From: Streptomyces sp. NRRL S-337
Lineage (GTDB): Bacteria > Actinomycetota > Actinomycetes > Streptomycetales > Streptomycetaceae
Assembly: GCF_000720175.1 (NCBI RefSeq)
Contig: NZ_JOIX01000071.1
Location: forward strand, 1 to 39,162
Length of the DNA: 39,162 nt
Reading direction: 5' to 3'
Under the pieces are notes generated by a model. That model was not told where the DNA came from and made no database searches. It worked only from the letters and a program-made list of their open reading frames with translations. Below are positions 32,515 through 39,162 of the stretch, piece by piece. Every line of letters starts with the position of its first letter. Position 1 is the first letter of the stretch. A program made the translations under genes and the position numbers.

Positions 32515-33099
32515 ATGTCCCGGTTCCAGGCCCCACCTGCCGCAAAGCGCTTTCTTTGGCGGTTTGCTCCGGTGCTTGCGATTCTCGCGTTCCTGACCAT
32601 CGGCGTTCTGTCCGCCCGGTCGGCCTTGGCCTCCGCCGGCGCCATAGGAAAGCCCGGACACTTTGTCGTTTCGCAGTGCGCCTCGGTTTATCACCATTCC
32701 CGTCACGGCCATTCGTACACCGACTACACCTGCACCGGGACCTTTCGCTCGGACACCGGAAAAGCAAATGACCCCCGAGCGGAAATGAGCGCCCTGGACG
32801 ATCCCGTACCCGCGGGTGCCGAACTCCCGGCCCAGCTGATCGGCGGACACGACGCCGAACTGGTCAATACCGCCCAGGCCCTGCAGTCGTTCGTCGAAGC
32901 GTCCGCCTGCCTACTCCCGGTGGCCTTGGCCCTGTTCGTGCTGCTCACCGACCTCATCAACAGCGAGCGCGGATTCCGTGAGAGCTGGCGCGGAACGAAG
33001 GGCACCGCGACCCGTGCGGTCGTCCTCGGCATCGTGGCACTGTCGGCCGTCGGCATGCTCGTGGTCAGCCCGCTCCTGGCCTTCCTGCTTCCGCGCTGA
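32515..33099 (+). CDS. Membrane protein of unknown function
   Basis: This 194-residue protein has an N-terminal hydrophobic segment (about 17-36) ending in ALASAG. An extracellular domain of about 80 residues follows with three close features: a CASVYHHSRHGHSYTDYTC segment (two Cys, several His), TGTF and EMSALDDPVPAGAE. Two C-terminal helices lie at about 127-145 and 170-190. The His/Cys segment could bind metal or form a disulfide. The ATG has AAGGGA upstream. It is transcribed away from the ESX genes and convergent with icmA. I do not recognise the family. Confidence 0.8.
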   Translation: MSRFQAPPAAKRFLWRFAPVLAILAFLTIGVLSARSALASAGAIGKPGHFVVSQCASVYHHSRHGHSYTDYTCTGTFRSDTGKANDPRAEMSALDDPVPAGAELPAQLIGGHDAELVNTAQALQSFVEASACLLPVALALFVLLTDLINSERGFRESWRGTKGTATRAVVLGIVALSAVGMLVVSPLLAFLLPR

Positions 33100-33141
33100 A
33101 CCACTCCCTCATGGGTCGGTACCGGGCTCGTACTGACGCGT

Positions 33142-33174
33142 TGAGCCGGCCGACGGTGGTCGTCGGCCGGCTCA
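33142..33174. terminator. Hairpin terminator between the membrane-protein gene and icmA
   Basis: TGAGCCGGCCGAC (33142-33154) pairs perfectly with GTCGGCCGGCTCA (33162-33174) around a 7-base loop, between two convergent genes. Confidence 0.8.
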
Positions 33175-33211
33175 GCGGGAACGGAAGTGGCTCAGTGCGC
33201 GAACGGGCCGC

Positions 33212-34912
33212 TCAGAACCCCGCCGGCTCCGTGTAAACACCCCACTCGTCGCGCAGAGCGCCGCAGATCTCGCCCAGGGTGGCCTCGGCGCGTACCGCGT
33301 CGAGCATGGGCTCGATCATGTTGCTGCCGTCGCGGGCGGCGGCCAGCAGGGCCTTGAGGGAGGCGGACACCCGGGCGTCGTCGCGGGCGGCCTTGCGGGC
33401 GGCGAGGACCCGGACCTGTTCCCGTTCGACTTCGTGGCTGACCCGGAGGATTTCCAGGTCACCGGTGACCGAACCCTCGTGGCAATTGACGCCCACGACC
33501 TTCTTTTCGCCCTTTTCCAGCGCCTGCTGGTAACGGAAGGCGGATTCGGCGATTTCGCCGGTGAACCAGCCGTCCTCGATGCCCCGCAGAATTCCGGAGG
33601 TCATCGGACCGATGGGGTGCTGCCCGTCGGGATGCGCCCGCAGACCCCGCTCCTTGATCTGGTCGAAGATCTTCTCCGCGTCCGCCTCGATGCGGTCCGT
33701 CAGCTGCTCGATGAACCACGAACCGCCCAGCGGATCCGCCACATTGGCGACCCCGGTCTCCTCCATCAGCACCTGCTGCGTACGCAGCGCGATTTCCGCG
33801 GCCTGCTCACTCGGCAGCGCGAGGGTTTCGTCCAGGGCGTTGGTGTGCAGGGAGTTGGTGCCGCCCAGCACCGCCGCCAGCGCCTCGACCGCGGTCCGTA
33901 CGACGTTGTTGTACGGCTGCTGAGCGGTCAGCGAAACACCGGCCGTCTGGGTGTGGAAGCGGAGCCACTGCGCCTTTTCGCTCGTCGCGCCGTACACCTC
34001 GCGCATCCAGCGGGCCCAGATCCGGCGGGCCGCACGGAATTTGGCGATCTCCTCGAAGAAATCGAGATGCGCGTCGAAGAAGAACGAGAGGCCCGGCGCG
34101 AAGGTGTTGACATCCAGGCCGCGGCTGAGCCCCAGTTCGACGTACCCGAAACCGTCCGCGAGGGTGTACGCCAACTCCTGCGCGGCCGTCGCCCCGGCCT
34201 CGCGGATGTGATAGCCGGACACCGAGAGCGGCTTGTACGCGGGAATGCCGTGCGCGCAGTGCTCCATCAGGTCGCCGATGAGGCGCAGATGCGGCTCCGG
34301 CTGGAAGAGCCATTCCTTCTGGGCGATGTACTCCTTGAAGATGTCGGTCTGGAGGGTCCCGTTGAGCACCCCCGGATCGACCCCCTGGCGCTCGGCGGCG
34401 ACGAGGTACATGCAGAAGACCGGCACGGCCGGGCCGCTGATCGTCATCGACGTCGTGACGTCGCCGAGCGGGATGTCCTTGAAGAGGACCTCCATGTCGG
34501 CGGCGGAGTCGATGGCCACACCGCAGTGGCCGACCTCTCCGAGCGAGCGCGGGTCGTCGGAGTCCCGCCCCATGAGCGTCGGCATGTCGAAGGCGACCGA
34601 GAGCCCGCCCCCGCCGTTGCCGAGGATCATCTTGTAGCGCTCGTTCGTCTGCTCGGCGTTGCCGAAGCCCGCGAACTGGCGGATGGTCCAGGTGCGGCCG
34701 CGGTAGCCGGTCGGGTACAGGCCCCGGGTGAAGGGGTACTCGCCCGGCCATCCGATCCGCTCGAAGCCCTCGACGGAATCCCCGGGCCGGGGCCCGTACA
34801 CCGGCTCGACGGGATCGCCCGAGAGCGTGGTGAAGTCCGCGTCCCGCTTGCGTGCGGCGTCATACCGGGCCTGCCAGCGACGGCGGCCTTCCTCGATCGC
34901 GTCAGCGTCCAT
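33212..34912 (-). CDS. icmA: Isobutyryl-CoA mutase large subunit IcmA
   Basis: IcmA is the substrate-binding subunit of the coenzyme-B12-dependent mutase that interconverts isobutyryl-CoA and n-butyryl-CoA, linking valine breakdown to butyrate and polyketide precursors. At 566 residues it has the length of known IcmA and the mutase TIM-barrel pattern (RQFAGFGNAEQTNERYK, AFDMPTLMGRDSDDPRS, SISG-type and SGYHIREAGATAAQELAYTL motifs). F80 and Q198 replace the Tyr and Arg of methylmalonyl-CoA mutase, which argues for isobutyryl-CoA. The cobalamin-binding small subunit IcmB is not in the window. There is no ribosome binding site before the ATG, so the mRNA may be leaderless, and a 20-bp palindrome lies 10 bp upstream of the start. 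Confidence 0.95.
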   Translation of the reverse strand: MDADAIEEGRRRWQARYDAARKRDADFTTLSGDPVEPVYGPRPGDSVEGFERIGWPGEYPFTRGLYPTGYRGRTWTIRQFAGFGNAEQTNERYKMILGNGGGGLSVAFDMPTLMGRDSDDPRSLGEVGHCGVAIDSAADMEVLFKDIPLGDVTTSMTISGPAVPVFCMYLVAAERQGVDPGVLNGTLQTDIFKEYIAQKEWLFQPEPHLRLIGDLMEHCAHGIPAYKPLSVSGYHIREAGATAAQELAYTLADGFGYVELGLSRGLDVNTFAPGLSFFFDAHLDFFEEIAKFRAARRIWARWMREVYGATSEKAQWLRFHTQTAGVSLTAQQPYNNVVRTAVEALAAVLGGTNSLHTNALDETLALPSEQAAEIALRTQQVLMEETGVANVADPLGGSWFIEQLTDRIEADAEKIFDQIKERGLRAHPDGQHPIGPMTSGILRGIEDGWFTGEIAESAFRYQQALEKGEKKVVGVNCHEGSVTGDLEILRVSHEVEREQVRVLAARKAARDDARVSASLKALLAAARDGSNMIEPMLDAVRAEATLGEICGALRDEWGVYTEPAGF

Positions 34913-34922
34913 ACGATCGAAT

Positions 34923-34942
34923 TTACTAGGACGTCCTAGTAA
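34923..34942. promoter_or_regulatory. Perfect 20-bp palindrome at the icmA promoter
   Basis: TTACTAGGACGTCCTAGTAA is a perfect palindrome 10 bp upstream of the icmA ATG. On the minus strand its right half contains TAGTAA, which could be the -10 box of a leaderless promoter. A dimeric repressor (TetR or MarR type) bound here would block icmA transcription. Confidence 0.72.
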
Positions 34943-35036
34943 TTGTCGACGGGAGTGGCCTTCGAGTCGCGGTGGTCACACGCCGTAGCGGGGCGCGAGC
35001 GGCGTGTGGCCGGGGCGGGGAAGCGGGAACGCGAAA

Positions 35037-35067
35037 ACGCGCCCGTGCCGGGGAGGGACGGGCGCGT
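35037..35067 (-). terminator. Terminator of the DUF3817 gene
   Basis: ACGCGCCCGT and ACGGGCGCGT form a perfect 10-bp stem around an 11-base loop. On the minus strand the stem is followed by TTTCGCG. It lies 20 bp after the stop codon. Confidence 0.7.
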
Positions 35068-35086
35068 GACGGAGGACGGAGCGGGG

Positions 35087-35419
35087 TCAGGCCTTGACCG
35101 GCTCCGCCGCGTTCCCGGCGAGCAGCGGCTCGACCTCGCGCACCACCCGGCGCTCGACGAAGAACGCCGCGGTCGGGATCGTGCCGGAGAGCAGCACCCA
35201 CAGGAGCTTCTCGAACGGCCACCTGGCCTTGGAGCCCAGGTCGAAGGCGAAGATCAGGTAGATGATGTAGAGCACGCCGTGGACCTGGGCGATGACCAGG
35301 GTGACGTCCTTGCCCATCCCGAAGCCGTACTTGGCGATCATGCAGGCGCAGAGCGCCAGCAGCATCACGGCCGTGACGTAGGCCATTACCCGGTAGCGGG
35401 TCAGCACGCTGGATTTCAT
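35087..35419 (-). CDS. DUF3817 family membrane protein
   Basis: This 110-residue protein has three hydrophobic segments: about 8-28, 42-62 and 72-92. They include YRVMAYVTAVMLLALCACMI, VHGVLYIIYLIFAFDL and WPFEKLLWVLLSGTIPTAAF, the usual DUF3817 pattern. ATG 35419 is chosen because the conserved family start follows. Upstream frames run through a CRISPR-like repeat and are not credible. There is no clear ribosome binding site, so it may be leaderless. Function is unknown; the family is common in actinobacteria, often near MarR genes as here. Confidence 0.87.
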   Translation of the reverse strand: MKSSVLTRYRVMAYVTAVMLLALCACMIAKYGFGMGKDVTLVIAQVHGVLYIIYLIFAFDLGSKARWPFEKLLWVLLSGTIPTAAFFVERRVVREVEPLLAGNAAEPVKA

Positions 35420-35439
35420 GGATACGAGCGTAACCGCCC

Positions 35440-35528
35440 GGAAAATCCCCGCGGACGCGGGGAGCACGCAACTGCCCGGGACCGGGCAAGGCCCCTTCGC
35501 GGACCGTCCCCGCGGATGCGGGCACGAG
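35440..35528 (-). repeat. Degenerate CRISPR-like repeat-spacer-repeat unit
   Basis: Two 28-base segments (35440-35467 and 35501-35528) share 20 positions, including the core TCCCCGCGGA. They are separated by 33 bases, so the period is 61 bp. That is the period of type I-E arrays, and the left copy read on the minus strand (GTGCTCCCCGCG, then GCGGGGAT) closely resembles repeats of actinobacterial I-E systems. The right copy is more degenerate. The spacer itself contains a hairpin (TGCCCGG / CCGGGCA), unusual for an acquired spacer. No cas genes are present, so this is a relic or a look-alike. Confidence 0.5.
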
Positions 35529-35559
35529 CGTGCTGACCTGCAGGGCCCTGCCCGCAGGC

Positions 35560-36072
35560 TCAGCTCCCGTCCTTGAAATCCCCCGCCGTCACCCGCAGCG
35601 GCCGCAGCATGGCGAAAATCTCCGCGCACTCCTCGTCGTCGTACGCGCCGAGTCCGAAATCCATGGCCATCAGGTCCCGGGTCGCGGCGTCGCAGACCTC
35701 GCGGCCCTTGTCCGTGATGGAGGCGAGGGTGCCCCGCCCGTCGTTCGGGTTGGGCCGCTTGGCGACCAGGCCGGACTTCACCAGCCGGTCGACGGTGTTC
35801 GTCACCGAGGTCGGATGCACCATGAGCCGCTCGCCGATCTTGGACATCGGCAGCTCACCGGCCTTGGAGAAGGTCAGCAGCACCAGCGCCTCATAGCGGG
35901 CGAAGGTCAGCCCGTACGGCTTGACCACCGCGTCCACCTCGGACAGCAGGATCTGATGGGCGCGCATGATCGACGTGATCGCGCCCATCGACGGCACGGC
36001 TCCCCACCTCTGGCGCCACAGTTCGTCGGCGCGCGCGATGGGATCGAAAGCAAGGCTGAGCGGCTTCGGCAC
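35560..36072 (-). CDS. MarR family transcriptional regulator
   Basis: This 170-residue cytoplasmic winged-helix regulator contains LSEVDAVVKPYGLTFARYEA, then LPMSKIGERLMVHPTSVTNT (recognition helix) and VDRLVKSGLVAKRPNPNDGR, which carries the wing with the typical DGR. The tail is acidic. MarR proteins act as dimers and usually bind palindromes, releasing DNA on binding phenolic or acyl ligands. The GTG start lies close behind a promoter-like pair of boxes. It may control the DUF3817 gene downstream or icmA, whose promoter carries a 20-bp palindrome; that link is inference. Confidence 0.92.
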   Translation of the reverse strand: MPKPLSLAFDPIARADELWRQRWGAVPSMGAITSIMRAHQILLSEVDAVVKPYGLTFARYEALVLLTFSKAGELPMSKIGERLMVHPTSVTNTVDRLVKSGLVAKRPNPNDGRGTLASITDKGREVCDAATRDLMAMDFGLGAYDDEECAEIFAMLRPLRVTAGDFKDGS

Positions 36073-36079
36073 GTCTCCG

Positions 36080-36108
36080 ACCCTACCCGGCGGTCATATT
36101 GTGGTCAG
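36080..36108 (-). promoter_or_regulatory. Promoter of the marR gene
   Basis: On the minus strand CTGACC (36103-36108) and TAGGGT (36080-36085) are 17 bp apart and resemble sigma-70-type boxes. Transcription would start about at the GTG at 36072, so the mRNA is probably leaderless. Confidence 0.5.
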
Positions 36109-36171
36109 CCTTGTCTCAGTTTTCGGTCTCACTCAGCGGTCTCACCGAGCGTTCAAAGGCAGCGGACCGAC

Positions 36172-37554
36172 TCAGCGGTCCGACTCTGCTGGCGCGGGAG
36201 AGCGGTCCCGCCCGCCGGTGGTCGGCCCGGGGCGGTCCGGGGCGGTCGGGGCGGTGCGCCGGACCTCGCGGATCACGGCGAGGACGCAGAGCACCCCGAG
36301 GACCCCCGCCGCCGGCATCACGGCCCGCAGCGGCGCGTACTCCGCCGCGAGACCGGCCGCGCCCATCGCCAGGCCCATCGCCGTCATCCGCCCCGCCTGC
36401 ACCACCGTCATCCCCTGCCCCAGCAACTCCTCGGGGACCGCGGCGACGAACCACCGGTCCACCCCGAAGTTGTACGAGATGCCGGTACCGGTCAGTACGA
36501 GGAGCAGCACCGCCCAGCCGAGCGAGGGCTGCGCGGCGAAGCCGAGGGACGGCAGGACGGCGAAGACGCCCATGGGGAAGGTGAGCCGGGACCGGGCCCG
36601 CGGCCCCAGGAGCGAGCCGACCAGGCTCTCCGCCACCACGGCGCCGATCGGCATGCTGCACATCAGCAGACCCGCACCGCCCGGGCCGGCGCCGAGCCGG
36701 TCGGCGTAGGGGACGAGCAGCGCCTCGGGGATGACCACGAAGGCCGGCGGCAGCCAGGTCAGGAGCAGCAGCGCGCGCACCCTGCGGTCCGCGAGCAGCC
36801 GCCGTACGCCGCCCAGGGACGCGCCCAGCAGGGCCCCGCGCCCGGCCGCCGGGCCGCCGCCGTCCCGGGCCGGGCGGGCCCGGGTGCCCAGGCGCAGCAG
36901 CAGCGCCGAACCGAGGAAGGTGAGGACCGTGAGGGCGAGCACCGCCCGGGGCGTCACCACGGCCACCAGCAGCCCTCCGACGCCGAAGCCCACCAGTTGG
37001 GCGCTCTGGTTCACGATGCGGATCACCGACCGGCCCAGGACGAACAGATCGCCCGCGCCGAGGATGTCGCCGAGCGTGGCGGCGCGGGTCCCGGCGAAGA
37101 CCGGGGCGATGGCGGCGATCAGGCAGCGCAGGGCGAGCAGCACGGCCACCGGTGTGCCCGGCAGGACCATCCCGGCCGCCGCCGACGCGCACAGCAGATC
37201 GCAGACCACCAGCACCCGGCGGGCCGGGTACCGGTCGGCGACGGCGGACAGCAGCGTCCCGCCGAGAACGTACGGCAGCAGCCCGAGCGCGAAGGTCAAC
37301 GCGCTCAGCAGCGGGGAGTCGGTGCGCCGGAAGACCAGCACGGACAGCGCGATCTCGCAGACGACCACGCCGAGGGAGGACAGCAGGTGCGCGGCGAAGA
37401 CCGCGCGGAACTCCGGGACGGCGAAGACGGCACGGTAACGGGCCGGACGTCCAGCAGGGACGAGGCCGCCGCCGTCCTCGGGGCCCTCCTCGGGACCGTC
37501 CTCGGGGCGTGCGGGCGTACGGCCCGGCGGAACGGGCCCGGGGGTCGCGGACAT
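36172..37554 (-). CDS. MFS transporter, efflux type
   Basis: This 460-residue membrane protein has about ten to twelve hydrophobic helices after a 40-residue Pro/Gly/Glu-rich head. The conserved loop between helices 2 and 3 reads GTLLSAVADRYPARRVLVV, typical of the MFS_1/MFS_3 efflux group. A longer loop (about 215-250) joins the two halves. It probably exports a drug or metabolite. The ATG has no ribosome binding site and sits next to a perfect GCGGCAG/CTGCCGC hairpin. It diverges from an ArsR-like gene with a palindrome in the gap, which suggests repression by that regulator. Confidence 0.9.
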   Translation of the reverse strand: MSATPGPVPPGRTPARPEDGPEEGPEDGGGLVPAGRPARYRAVFAVPEFRAVFAAHLLSSLGVVVCEIALSVLVFRRTDSPLLSALTFALGLLPYVLGGTLLSAVADRYPARRVLVVCDLLCASAAAGMVLPGTPVAVLLALRCLIAAIAPVFAGTRAATLGDILGAGDLFVLGRSVIRIVNQSAQLVGFGVGGLLVAVVTPRAVLALTVLTFLGSALLLRLGTRARPARDGGGPAAGRGALLGASLGGVRRLLADRRVRALLLLTWLPPAFVVIPEALLVPYADRLGAGPGGAGLLMCSMPIGAVVAESLVGSLLGPRARSRLTFPMGVFAVLPSLGFAAQPSLGWAVLLLVLTGTGISYNFGVDRWFVAAVPEELLGQGMTVVQAGRMTAMGLAMGAAGLAAEYAPLRAVMPAAGVLGVLCVLAVIREVRRTAPTAPDRPGPTTGGRDRSPAPAESDR

Positions 37555-37555
37555 G

Positions 37556-37570
37556 GCGGCAGACTGCCGC
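37556..37570. promoter_or_regulatory. 15-bp palindrome at the MFS gene start
   Basis: GCGGCAG-A-CTGCCGC is perfectly symmetric and ends one base before the MFS start codon (37552-37554, minus strand). It could be an operator or an mRNA hairpin that limits translation. Confidence 0.45.
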
Positions 37571-37593
37571 GTGCCGCCCCCGTCCCGTAATCT

Positions 37594-37609
37594 TTCGGCC
37601 CCAGCCGAA
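37594..37609. promoter_or_regulatory. TTCGGC-CCCA-GCCGAA operator candidate
   Basis: Perfect 6-bp arms surround four bases in the 80-bp gap between the divergent MFS and ArsR-like genes. It lies 40 bp from the MFS start and 26 bp from the regulator start, a natural position for a shared ArsR-type operator. Confidence 0.55.
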
Positions 37610-37634
37610 TCTGGGGGGGGGAGGTCCCGCGGTC

Positions 37635-38615
37635 ATGCCGCTGCATCTGCACTTCGGCGCCGACGACCTGCTGCGCATCCGGTTCGCCATCTCGCCGCTG
37701 TGCGAGACCCACGAGGCGGTACGGACCCTGCGCCGCACCGACCGGCACGGTTACCACGCGCCGTGGTTACGGCGGATACGCACGACGCTGGCCGGGCTGG
37801 ACCTGACACCGCTGTGGCTGTTCATGCCGGCCTCGCCACCGGGCTACACCCCGGACTTCCTGGGCCGGCCCCCGGACACCCCGACGACCGGGTTCGACGA
37901 GGAACTGGCGCGGCTGCGGGCCACCGATCCGGAACTGGCCCGGGCCGAGATGGCCAAGTCACTGGCCGGTACGCCCGGTGCGGCCGAGTCCGCGCGCGGC
38001 CGGGCGGCACTGGCGGATCCGGCCCGTGCCGTGCAGCAGCTGGCCGACGCCACCGAACGGGCCTGGCATGCGCTGCTCGCCCCGGACTGGCCCCGGCTGC
38101 GGGCCCTGCTGGAGGCCGAGATCGCCTACCGCTCGCGCCAGTTGGCGGACGGCGGGCTGCGGCGACTGTTCGCCGATCTGCATCCGCGGCTCACGTGGTC
38201 GGGCGGCACCCTCACGGTCCGGACCCGCTCCGACTTCCTGCAGACCCAGGACCTGGACGGCCGCGGGGTGCTGCTGCTGCCCAGCGTCTTCGCCTGGCCG
38301 GACGTGGTGAGCGGCTTCGATCCGCCGTGGCAGCCCACCGTCATCTACCCGGCGCGCGGCATCGGCGGCCTGTGGGCCGAACCGGCCGCCGGGCCGGCAC
38401 TGGCCCGGCTGCTGGGACCGAAGCGGGCAGCCGTACTGACCGCGCTCGACGCGCCGTCCTCCACAACGGCGCTCGCCCGCCGCCTCGGCCTCGCACCATC
38501 CTCCGTCTCGTCCCACCTCTCCGTCCTCCGCGCCGCCGGCCTCCTGACGTCCCGCCGCCACGGCCACGAGGTTCTGTATGAGCAGACGCCACTAGGTCTC
38601 GCGCTGCTCGGGTAG
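37635..38615 (+). CDS. ArsR-like winged-helix regulator (DUF5937 type)
   Basis: This 326-residue protein has a long N-terminal domain (MPLHLHFGADDLLRIRFAIS, then WLRRIRTTLAGLDLTPLWLF) of the DUF5937 type. Its C-terminal ArsR-like winged helix spans about 265-326: AAVLTALDAPSSTTALARRL, then GLAPSSVSSHLSVLRAAGLL and TSRRHGHEVLYE. No metal-binding CxC motif is seen, so a small-molecule or other signal is likelier. GGGAGG follows a run of nine G just upstream of ATG 37635. It probably represses the divergent MFS gene and itself. Confidence 0.87.
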   Translation: MPLHLHFGADDLLRIRFAISPLCETHEAVRTLRRTDRHGYHAPWLRRIRTTLAGLDLTPLWLFMPASPPGYTPDFLGRPPDTPTTGFDEELARLRATDPELARAEMAKSLAGTPGAAESARGRAALADPARAVQQLADATERAWHALLAPDWPRLRALLEAEIAYRSRQLADGGLRRLFADLHPRLTWSGGTLTVRTRSDFLQTQDLDGRGVLLLPSVFAWPDVVSGFDPPWQPTVIYPARGIGGLWAEPAAGPALARLLGPKRAAVLTALDAPSSTTALARRLGLAPSSVSSHLSVLRAAGLLTSRRHGHEVLYEQTPLGLALLG

Positions 38616-38623
38616 TCCCCACG

Positions 38624-38855
38624 TACCTGGCCGTCCCGCCGCGGGGCTCGCTCGCCGTTGCGCTTTGCGGCGCCCCGCACGTACCCGTCTGTCCCGCCGC
38701 GGGGCGCGCTCGCCGTTGCGCTTTGCGGCGCCCCGCACGTACCCGTCCGTCCCGCCTCGGGGCGCGCTCGCCGTTGCGCTTTGCGGCGCACCGCACGTAG
38801 CTGTCCGCTGCGCCGCGGGTCTTGGTCGCCGTTGCGCCGCGGCGGGCTGGGTGGG
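38624..38855. repeat. 58-bp direct repeats, about four copies
   Basis: Units begin at 38624, 38682, 38740 and 38798, each 58 bp. The first three are highly similar and the fourth is degenerate after about 20 bp. Each holds a conserved core CGCCGTTGCGCTTTGCGGCG with short complementary ends that could form a small hairpin. The repeat follows the ArsR-like gene and shows no coding signs. Confidence 0.85.
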
Positions 38856-38879
38856 TCTCGGGTGCGGTGACGGACCTCC

Positions 38880-38929
38880 GGGGCCTTGTTCGTGGACTGC
38901 TGGCGCTTTACGTCCACGAACAAGGCCCC
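38880..38929. terminator. 18-bp perfect inverted repeat, terminator-like
   Basis: GGGGCCTTGTTCGTGGAC (38880-38897) and its exact complement (38912-38929) flank a 14-base loop. It could terminate the ArsR-like gene from the left and an unseen gene from the right. I recall similar sequences dispersed in Streptomyces genomes, which would make it a repeat element; this is unverified. Confidence 0.6.
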
Positions 38930-39162
38930 TCCGGCCCGTCCCCTCCCGTGGGGGGAGTGTGCAGGTGAGTGGGGGCGCGCGTCGTTGGGCGAGCACCTCG
39001 TTTCGTGAGGTCTTGGGAATGTCTCGCCCGGCCCGGTTGGTTGTGGCCCCGCAGGGGGCCCTTGCGACCCTTACGGGTTCTGTTCGACCGTCCCGTAGGG
39101 GTAGCCAGGCTCCCTTGCATGCCTCAACGCCCGCCCCCACGCACCGCATTCCCCTCCCCCAA
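38930..39162. other. Non-coding right end of the window
   Basis: No gene is supported in these 233 bases. There is a small hairpin GGCCCC-GCAG-GGGGCC at 39045-39060 and a short T-rich stretch near 38998-39020. The next gene or promoter may lie just beyond the edge. Confidence 0.4.

Noticed and set aside
35440..35528. A functional CRISPR array
   Set aside because: There are only two degenerate repeats, a self-complementary spacer and no cas genes in the window.
35420..35629. N-terminal extension of the DUF3817 gene through the CRISPR-like repeats
   Set aside because: The extended peptide (VLPASAGIF-type segment) is what such repeats encode by chance. The conserved protein starts at 35419.
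38616..39149. Several Arg/Gly/Pro-rich open frames on the minus strand at the right end
   Set aside because: They are translations of the 58-bp repeats and the inverted repeat and show repetitive peptides without protein-like features.

Overview
The window is chromosomal DNA of a high-GC actinomycete, almost certainly a Streptomyces. The base composition, GTG starts, many ATGA or GTGA gene overlaps, leaderless-looking genes, a sugar ABC importer without its own ATPase, and a 566-residue isobutyryl-CoA mutase large subunit all fit that genus. No rRNA, tRNA, integrase or insertion sequence was recognised. I see 32 complete genes plus the likely tail of one more. Nearly every other long open frame is a GC-rich shadow of these.

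Layout. 1-2.5 kb: glycogen branching enzyme glgB, whose start overlaps an upstream stop. 2.5-6.5 kb: a C4-dicarboxylate symporter diverges from a CitA/DcuS-type sensor kinase and its response regulator. 6.5-9.7 kb: a carbohydrate ABC importer (lipoprotein plus two permeases). 9.8-14.2 kb: a helix-turn-helix regulator and a MacB/FtsX-type ABC exporter. 14.3-20.4 kb: a central-carbon block, with pfkA on the minus strand diverging from pta-ackA, then pyk. 20.5-23.2 kb: a three-gene operon for exported or membrane proteins of unknown function (DUF6230, DUF6114 and a 438-residue Ser/Asp/Lys-rich protein). 23.8-25.8 kb: a thioredoxin-TPR protein diverging from a TetR regulator. 25.8-30.3 kb: a MurG-like glycosyltransferase plus an NAD-dependent sugar-nucleotide dehydratase diverge from an OmpR-type two-component pair. 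30.3-32.3 kb: a small type VII (ESX) secretion-substrate locus. 32.5-33.1 kb: an unrecognised membrane protein. 33.2-34.9 kb: icmA. 35.1-38.6 kb: a DUF3817 membrane protein, a MarR regulator, an MFS transporter and a divergent ArsR-like regulator. 38.6-39.2 kb: repeat-rich non-coding DNA.

How it fits together. Many genes serve carbon handling: glycogen, C4-dicarboxylates, sugar import, glycolysis (pfkA, pyk), acetate overflow (pta-ackA) and branched acyl-CoA (icmA). The accessory part concerns the envelope: the DUF6230/DUF6114 operon, the MurG-like/dehydratase pair with its sensor system, and the ESX proteins. The regulatory DNA is rich. Perfect or near-perfect palindromes lie in front of the TetR, pyk, icmA and MFS/ArsR genes. 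Tandem 11-bp repeats lie in front of the ABC importer and between the MurG-like gene and its response regulator. Upstream of the DUF3817 gene there is a degenerate repeat-spacer-repeat with the 61-bp period of a type I-E CRISPR, but no cas gene.

Best candidates for an undescribed system: the DUF6230-DUF6114-438 aa operon, with a possible internal attenuator and a distant palindrome, and the sensor-linked MurG-like/dehydratase operon. Family names come from recognising sequence motifs, not from database searches.
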